DNA of 64,000 nt from assembly GCA_037952775.1 (NCBI GenBank), contig JBANAY010000003.1, positions 6,758,001-6,822,000 on the forward strand. Direction: 5' to 3'. Under the pieces are notes generated by a model. The model ran no database searches. It was not told the DNA's origin and was given only the letters and a program-made list of their open reading frames with translations. Source of the stretch: Clonostachys chloroleuca (Eukaryota > Ascomycota > Sordariomycetes > Hypocreales > Bionectriaceae). Positions 58,971-64,000 of the stretch are shown here, piece by piece. Each line of letters starts with the position of its first letter. The stretch's first letter is position 1. The translations under genes were made by a program, and so were the position numbers.

Positions 58971-60279
58971 AAGCTGCGCGCAGATCAGTGCTTCAAGACC
59001 AGGGGAGATGTGGGTGGTCTCGTGGGCACGGCGTTCGTGGTCAGAGATATTGCCAAAATATCCGAGGCTGTGGGCGACGAGCTGATCAATTACTTCGGTG
59101 AGTTCCCCGGTCTCTTTTCGTTTATGCAGCTGGAGATTCTGACTCCTTTAGGGATTTCCTACGGAACTGTGCTTGGGGCAACGTTGGTGTCCATATTTCC
59201 AAACAAGGTGGGCAACGTGGTGCTCGACTCCGTGGGCAACCCCCACGAATATATCCATGACATGTGAGTAACAGCAACGAAACACCAGTCTCAGAAAGGC
59301 ACCACTCCCTGACATTTCTGTCCTCGAGAAGGTACGAACTCGGCAGCCGAGCCAGGACTGATGCTACCTTCGACGCCCTCCTCTCTCAGTGCGTCGCCCA
59401 AGGCCCAACTGAGTGCCCCCTCGCCCGCCACGCCTCCACGGCTGCCGAGTTGCAGGCCAAGATCTACGCCATGATCAACGCCGCCCGCACGAACCCCATC
59501 GCCATACCCCTCGAGCACGCGCGCTACGACACGACAATCGTCCGGGGCACGGTAGTCGAATACAGCACCCTCAAGACCATGGCCTTCCTCTCACTGTTTG
59601 GGGCTGGTACCCAGACCCAGATGCTGGCCGGCCTTGACGGCGCCCTACGCGAGGACTGGGCCGCCTATGCGGCCTGGCGAGACGCCTTGGACGGCGCCTT
59701 TGCGAGCCAGCTGGATAGCGAGGTGTGCCTGGGCATCTCATGCGGCGACTCGACCCCGCGATCCGATGACCCGGAGCTCGTGCTGGACGGGATGAAGGCC
59801 GCGAGCTGCATCAGCCGCATCGCCGGCGGGGCAGGCCCTTTGAACGGGCTCGGTCTCCGGAACCCCATCTGCGCGCAGTGGCAGATTTCTGCCAAGGAGC
59901 GAGACCTCGGGAACTACAAGGTCGCGACCAGGAATCCGATGCTCATCGTAAACAACATGTACGATCCTGCCACGCCGTTGGAGTCGGCGCGCAATGTCAG
60001 CGCGGGGCTGGCGGGCAGCCGGGTCGTGAAAGAGAGTAAGATTGGTGTACGTGCCTGAAACCTTACTTCTGTCTTCTTGAGGGAATAGTTGCTAACGATG
60101 GTGAATAGCACGGTGCTATTGGCGCGGCGTCGAAGTGCCTACAGGATGTCATCGCCGACTTCTATGGGAGCGGCATCATGCCAGAGGTGACCTTATGCGA
60201 GCTCGACGAGCCTCTCCTCCCGACTGACGGGACTCTTGGGGAGTCTAGTAGTGATGGCTTCGAGCTTTGTCGGTCATAA
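58953..60279 (+). pseudogene. 5'-truncated TAP-like alpha/beta hydrolase
   Basis: Exons 58953-59097, 59152-59263, 59332-60046 and 60109-60279 give 380 residues that match the C-terminal two-thirds of secreted TAP-type peptidase-like hydrolases. The nucleophile elbow GISYGTVLG, the acid region NNMYDPATPLESARNVSAGL and the His region GHGAIGAASKCLQD are intact, so the catalytic triad is kept. The N-terminal part with signal peptide and the NPGGPG oxyanion loop is missing: the frame enters at MIWAESKLRADQCF, already inside the domain, and a stop lies just upstream. Introns remain clean and no internal stop occurs, so truncation looks recent. It could be expressed, but is unlikely to be secreted or fully active. 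Confidence 0.75.
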
Positions 60280-60688
60280 GCTTAGCCGGGGACTTGCAAA
60301 GGTCATACGTAGACGTACCGGTGGAGGGGGAGGTGCAGAAGGTGGATTAAAGTGCAATTGCTCTTCATACGTTCCTTTCTTATTCAATGTGTTAAGATAT
60401 TAGGTCTGGCTTCTTTTGTTGCTGGTTTTCACTTTATGTTCGGATTCTCATCAGCACACCCATTTACTACTTCTCTCAATTCTTATGTAACATGATATGA
60501 GATCTTTTTTCATAGCTGTCTTGATATCGCAAGGAATAGATCCTCGTTTCACATTGATCCATTGACTATGATATCTTTCTAACAGCATTGTGATGTTGGC
60601 AGCAACTCCTGAATATCTAAGACAAGCACCTAGAGTAGTTTCCCTTTAGAAAAATAAAAGAAGTAAATACAAAACGATGTTTACACAA
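60280..60688. other. Convergent 3' flanks, no gene
   Basis: AT-rich spacer between the 3' ends of the hydrolase and the zinc-cluster gene. Confidence 0.6.
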
Positions 60689-62776
60689 TCAGCATTGGCT
60701 CTCTACGCGCTTGCCACCGTAGTCAGGTGCAACTGCAACAATACCTAGGCCACCAACATCTCGCTCAATGAGCCTCAATGCCTCTCGTGCAAACGGTGCG
60801 GCAGAAGCTCTGACTCGAAGGGCCCATCGTAAGTCTTCAACTCGTGATACGCACCAGGCGACTTCCTCAGGCGTACTTGCAGTAGCCCACATCAATGCCG
60901 TCAGTGAGCCAACTTGTGCCACTTGGTAAGAAGCAGCACTGCCCCAGAAGGCCGCCGTCTGCTCGGGCTGCAGCGATTTAAGCAAGGATATAGCGTCTTG
61001 GACCTTGGCGCGGGCCGTTGAGCGAAGAGCGTAGTGAAGGGGCTCGGGCGTATCTGGTGTTATTGCCCTTATAAGGGCACGGTGTAGAGCGATCTCAACC
61101 GATATATGAGCCAGACGCAGTGCTCCGTTCGCGCAAAGCTCTCTATCCTTGGCGTGCTCCATGCGTAGGTGCTGGGGCAAATTGGTATACCACTCTCGCA
61201 AACGCAACACAAGAGGCTTGGCCAATTCTACAAGGGTGACTGTTCCTATCCGAGGAGCGTTATGGCCAGAACGTGATGCAGCTGCGTTGTAGAATGTCCC
61301 CATGACTTCACTCAGAGACTTGGTCAGTTCAATGTGTTGTAGAAATTGTGCCCAGCCAGTCGCCGCGGTAGAAGGATTAGATGGATCCGTAGCAGCCTCT
61401 GCAACCAGCTCTGGATAATCACCGTCAGTGCATGGTCTGACGCCCCAGTCCACGTCATGAATGAGAAAAGGTCGCCCATGAGCGCAAGCGCCCCATCGGT
61501 CTTGCATGTATAACGCCCAAGCCAGGCGGCGGCGTAATCCTACTTCCCAATCCGGGATATCCCACGAACTACAGTCCACATGTATTCCAAGATCCTGGGC
61601 CATGGCAACGAGTTGTGCTGTGAACATGCGGCTAGAGGACGGGTGACTGTGTGAGCCAGTCTCGGAATTTCGAGAATTACGCTGCAGCAAAAGTAGACCG
61701 GCCTCTAGTGTGCTGAGCTTGGGGCGTCGCATATCGTGAGCCATTGTGCGTTCGGCCAGCTCCTCGAGCGCACTGGGATCCGGGATGCATTCCATTTCGC
61801 GCCCGGCAAGCGAACTATCGTACAACTGCCAGTCCAGTGCCACAAGGTAGACTGCTGCGAGCAGAGATGGCGCAAAGTGGCGGTGTGATACACGGTGTTT
61901 ACTGATGAAGACATCTTTATGTAGGATCGGAAAACTTGGGTGAACAACACGAAAGTAGAGGTCTACCAGCGTCCGGCCGAGAGGGCGGATCGCATCTTCG
62001 ATGGCATCAAGATCTGCAATACGTTGAGACTCTGACGTCGTCGATCCATCCGTGTGAACAACAAAGGCGGTTCCTTCATCAAGACGGCGTGTTGAGCTCT
62101 TTGTCGGGTGACCAGGAGAGTTGTTTTCTGGTCCTTGGTGAGCACGATGTAAGTCAAGTAGTATAGGATCACGGTAGTCGGTTGGACCTATGTACTCGGC
62201 GTGAGTCTCAAGATCTAGCCCTAGCGTATTGCTCAGGATTCTTGGGCGGGGAGCAGGTGTGCTAGAACAAGGCTGCTGTGTTTGGGATGGAAGCTCGGGG
62301 TTAATTTGGTTGGATGTGCCATTGTTTTCGACGCTGGTTGTCGGAGATGTTGAGTTTGTGTGTTGGCTAGAGGCTGGAGATGCTTGTACACAGTCTGGTG
62401 TCTCGCTGTCTGGTATTTGGAATGTCCTGGGCTCATTACCAAGGTTCAACTGAGCCCGAGAGTTCCTTGACGATAGGACTTGAGCTTCAAATTCGAAATA
62501 TCGGGTTGTCTTTCGTTGTCGGCGGGTGGGGCCTCGTTCATAGGTACAGGGCTGGTCATGAAATGTGCAGAGAACACAACGAAGCTGGCTTGGTTCTTTG
62601 ACGCAGCGTGTTTTGCGCAGGCGGCAGGTATCGCATGGGCGTGACCTCGCAGACGGTGCTTGTCTCCTTACGCCCCCTGAATGGCTCATACGGTGGCCGT
62701 CGGCGGCTTGGGACATCCAATGTCTGTTCGTATCCTGACCGCTCCCCGCACAAGCAAGATCCGCAACGACGGGCAT
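60689..62776 (-). CDS. Zn2Cys6 transcription factor, Dal81/TamA-like layout
   Basis: Intronless, 695 residues. The zinc cluster at residues 48-77 reads CDTCRLRKTRCVKEPSQLRC then VLCTFHDQPC, preceded by VRRQAPSARSRP. The lengthened loop between Cys 3 and 4 and the TFHDQPCTYERGP continuation resemble the Dal81/TamA-related group of nitrogen-pathway coactivators. A disordered Ser/Thr/Pro linker (about 90-200) leads to the fungal transcription factor domain beginning RTLVDLYFRVVHPSFPILHK, with LRRRLAWALYMQDRW farther on. Dal81 activates urea, allantoin and GABA use in yeast. Its gene is divergent from an allophanate-hydrolase-type domain, which fits a pathway-specific regulator. Orthology to Dal81 itself is not shown. 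Confidence 0.85.
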   Translation of the reverse strand: MPVVADLACAGSGQDTNRHWMSQAADGHRMSHSGGVRRQAPSARSRPCDTCRLRKTRCVKEPSQLRCVLCTFHDQPCTYERGPTRRQRKTTRYFEFEAQVLSSRNSRAQLNLGNEPRTFQIPDSETPDCVQASPASSQHTNSTSPTTSVENNGTSNQINPELPSQTQQPCSSTPAPRPRILSNTLGLDLETHAEYIGPTDYRDPILLDLHRAHQGPENNSPGHPTKSSTRRLDEGTAFVVHTDGSTTSESQRIADLDAIEDAIRPLGRTLVDLYFRVVHPSFPILHKDVFISKHRVSHRHFAPSLLAAVYLVALDWQLYDSSLAGREMECIPDPSALEELAERTMAHDMRRPKLSTLEAGLLLLQRNSRNSETGSHSHPSSSRMFTAQLVAMAQDLGIHVDCSSWDIPDWEVGLRRRLAWALYMQDRWGACAHGRPFLIHDVDWGVRPCTDGDYPELVAEAATDPSNPSTAATGWAQFLQHIELTKSLSEVMGTFYNAAASRSGHNAPRIGTVTLVELAKPLVLRLREWYTNLPQHLRMEHAKDRELCANGALRLAHISVEIALHRALIRAITPDTPEPLHYALRSTARAKVQDAISLLKSLQPEQTAAFWGSAASYQVAQVGSLTALMWATASTPEEVAWCVSRVEDLRWALRVRASAAPFAREALRLIERDVGGLGIVAVAPDYGGKRVESQC

Positions 62777-63251
62777 AGCTGATAGCCCTCAGTAGAAGTG
62801 TACACTCGGATTCTTGCAGAAGATAAGAGGAGGGTTGGCGAAAACGGGCCCCTGGCGGCGGTATCGGTTACCCCAGCCTTGATTACTTGGGATTCATCAT
62901 CAGCGCGAGCCAATGAACGGCTTGAATTAGCACTTATCGCATCGTGGGCGAGATCGACGAGATGCCACTGATAAGCACCAAATGGCCGCCGGCCCGGATG
63001 TTTCAGCCTACACGAGCTCAGAGCATCCCAACCGATTCTGAGGGAACTGGGATACCTTTTAAACACTTTGAACAATGCAATTGATTGCATGCGCTATGTA
63101 ATGATAATCTTGATGTTCACAAGTACTTCACAACCCTGGCGATAGCTTGACAATTAGCCCCCTGAGCTACGCACTACAGTGCCTATTTTTTCTCTCCAGG
63201 CTATTGCGATCTTATGTACAAGCTACACAATTCTATAACCTAGAAATACCC
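62777..63251. promoter_or_regulatory. Divergent promoter with GATA-type motifs
   Basis: HGATAR-type sites by eye: TGATAG at 62780, AGATAA at 62821, CGATAA (minus strand) at 62934-62939, TGATAA at 62969, TGATAA at 63102 and CGATAG at 63140. Six in 475 bp is above the one or two expected by chance. A CCAAT box lies at about 62910. Such sites bind AreA/Nit2-type nitrogen activators. Confidence 0.5.
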
Positions 63252-63680
63252 ATGTCTCTTCCAACCAAAGACACCATGTCAATCGCCGTGGTTGGGGCTC
63301 ACCTCAAAGGGTTCCCGCTGAACCAAGATCTCATTCATCGCGGGGCAAAATTTACCACTGAGGCTATGACCTCGCCGCGATATCGTCTATATGCAATTAA
63401 ATCAAACTTGGGCCACTCAAAACCCGGCCTAGAGCGTATTTGTGATGATTCAGAAGGTGAATCTATTAATTTAGAGATATGGGACCTGCCCACAACCGCT
63501 CTGGCATCGTTCATGGATACTATTCCGTCCCCGTTAGGAATTGGCAGAATAGAACTACTGGATGGTTCATGGGTCCATGGGTTCATCTGTGAGCCCATAG
63601 GCTTAGTTGATGCAGTAGATATAACTTCATTTGGTGGTTGGAGGGCATACACCAAGTATCTCGGCGAGCAACAAGTATAA
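63252..63680 (+). CDS. Stand-alone allophanate-hydrolase C-terminal domain protein (AtzF-C type)
   Basis: Intronless, 142 residues from the ATG at 63252. IAVVGAHLKGFPLNQDLIHR-GA, SPRYRLYAI, KPGLERI, INLEIWDLP, IPSPLGIGRIELLDG, VHGFICEP and DITSFGGWRAY follow, in order, the C-terminal domain of allophanate hydrolases (AtzF and the matching part of Dur1,2). In bacteria and yeast this domain is fused to an amidase and decarboxylates or channels the N-carboxy intermediate made by the amidase. Here it is a protein of its own, complete from its LKGFPLN start to the GGWRAY end. An amidase is encoded convergently 150 bp away, so the two may work together in trans. It is probably cytosolic; no signal peptide is seen. 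Confidence 0.82.
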   Translation: MSLPTKDTMSIAVVGAHLKGFPLNQDLIHRGAKFTTEAMTSPRYRLYAIKSNLGHSKPGLERICDDSEGESINLEIWDLPTTALASFMDTIPSPLGIGRIELLDGSWVHGFICEPIGLVDAVDITSFGGWRAYTKYLGEQQV

Positions 63681-63829
63681 CATTAAGAGGTGCCTGACCG
63701 CATCCTATGGGCCATGAAAAGAGCTCACTGTATACCTCAGGCCGAGGAAATGGTTCCTCGTACAAAAATAGCTTATAATAAATTTTTTTTTATTCTTCTT
63801 GGTCTTTGCAGTTTGTCGTTAAGTAGCTA

Positions 63830-64000
63830 CTACTTCTTATCCATCTTCGCTTCAATCATTCGAGCAATATCTAATAACCTTCCATCCATACCTCTGCCGC
63901 CAATCAGGCTCAGTCCAAACGGCAAGCCTCCGTCCGTCCACCCAAAAGGAACGGATATGGCACATAGGTCAAGCACATTTGCGAAATGAGTGAATGTCCC
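63830..64000 (-). CDS. Amidase-signature enzyme, 3' end only
   Basis: The last 56 residues of a protein that starts beyond the window end: FTHFANVLDLCAISVPFGWT, then GLPFGLSLIGGRGMDGRLLD and a helix ending KMDKK. T-x-x-x-N-x-x-(D)-L-C-A-x-x-V-P followed by G-L-P-F-G is the standard C-terminal part of amidase-signature hydrolases, and the DLCAISVPFG form is the one seen in allophanate hydrolases. The protein ends where the fused C-terminal domain of bacterial AtzF would begin, and that domain is encoded separately at 63252-63680. The remainder, with the Ser-Ser-Lys triad, is outside. Confidence 0.8.
   Translation of the reverse strand, partial: GTFTHFANVLDLCAISVPFGWTDGGLPFGLSLIGGRGMDGRLLDIARMIEAKMDKK

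Noticed and set aside
63147..63251. Upstream extension of the AtzF-C-type protein
   Set aside because: The frame opens with TTG, not ATG, and the added residues do not match the domain, so the ATG at 63252 is the start.

Overview
The window is nuclear DNA of a filamentous ascomycete (Pezizomycotina, most likely Sordariomycetes, possibly Hypocreales). The reasons are: most genes are interrupted by one to three short introns of about 50-90 nt with GT...AG borders and CTAAC/CTGAC-like branch sites; there are three Gal4-type Zn2Cys6 factors, a HET-domain relic, two relics of a fungal F-box family, a PDR-type ABC transporter, and a DUF7587-type protein; and one precursor combines a Kex2 site with a CaaX end, as in the hybrid-type pheromones described in Trichoderma. 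The order-level placement is inference. I recognised no rRNA or tRNA gene and no intact transposon.

Layout. 1-24 kb is mainly a housekeeping block: a cysteine-rich repeat secreted protein (623-1565), a Ted1/Cdc1-like phosphoesterase, a small conserved-looking unknown, a Tim17/22/23-like membrane protein, proline dehydrogenase, the KEOPS subunit Cgi121, a large Zn2Cys6 factor with polyQ and His-rich tracts, a BuGZ/ZNF207-like zinc-finger protein, a WW-domain protein and a two-domain GNAT protein. 24-33 kb is accessory: a broken F-box gene, a PL1 pectate lyase, the 3' relic of a sugar transporter, a possible HeLo-like fragment and the CaaX precursor. 33-41 kb holds an NmrA-like protein divergent from a bZIP factor, an amino-acid permease and a DUF7587-type protein. 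41-64 kb is again accessory and visibly decaying: a PDR-type ABC transporter interrupted by one frameshift, a truncated Zn2Cys6 factor divergent from it, an SDR, a heavily mutated HET gene, a DHA2-type MFS transporter, a small secreted protein, two genes that lost their 5' ends at the same point (near 58.95 kb), a Dal81/TamA-like Zn2Cys6 factor, and an allophanate-hydrolase-type C-terminal domain encoded separately from and convergent with an amidase whose 3' end runs off the window.

How genes may work together. The last three genes look like a small nitrogen (urea or amide) module: a Dal81-like activator shares a promoter carrying about six GATA-type motifs with the AtzF-C-type protein, and the amidase lies next to it. 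The NmrA-like/bZIP pair shares a 570-bp promoter with an exact 11-bp inverted repeat carrying CCAAT boxes. The truncated zinc-cluster factor beside the ABC transporter is probably its former regulator. All exon joins were made by eye from splice signals and reading-frame continuity; none has transcript support here.
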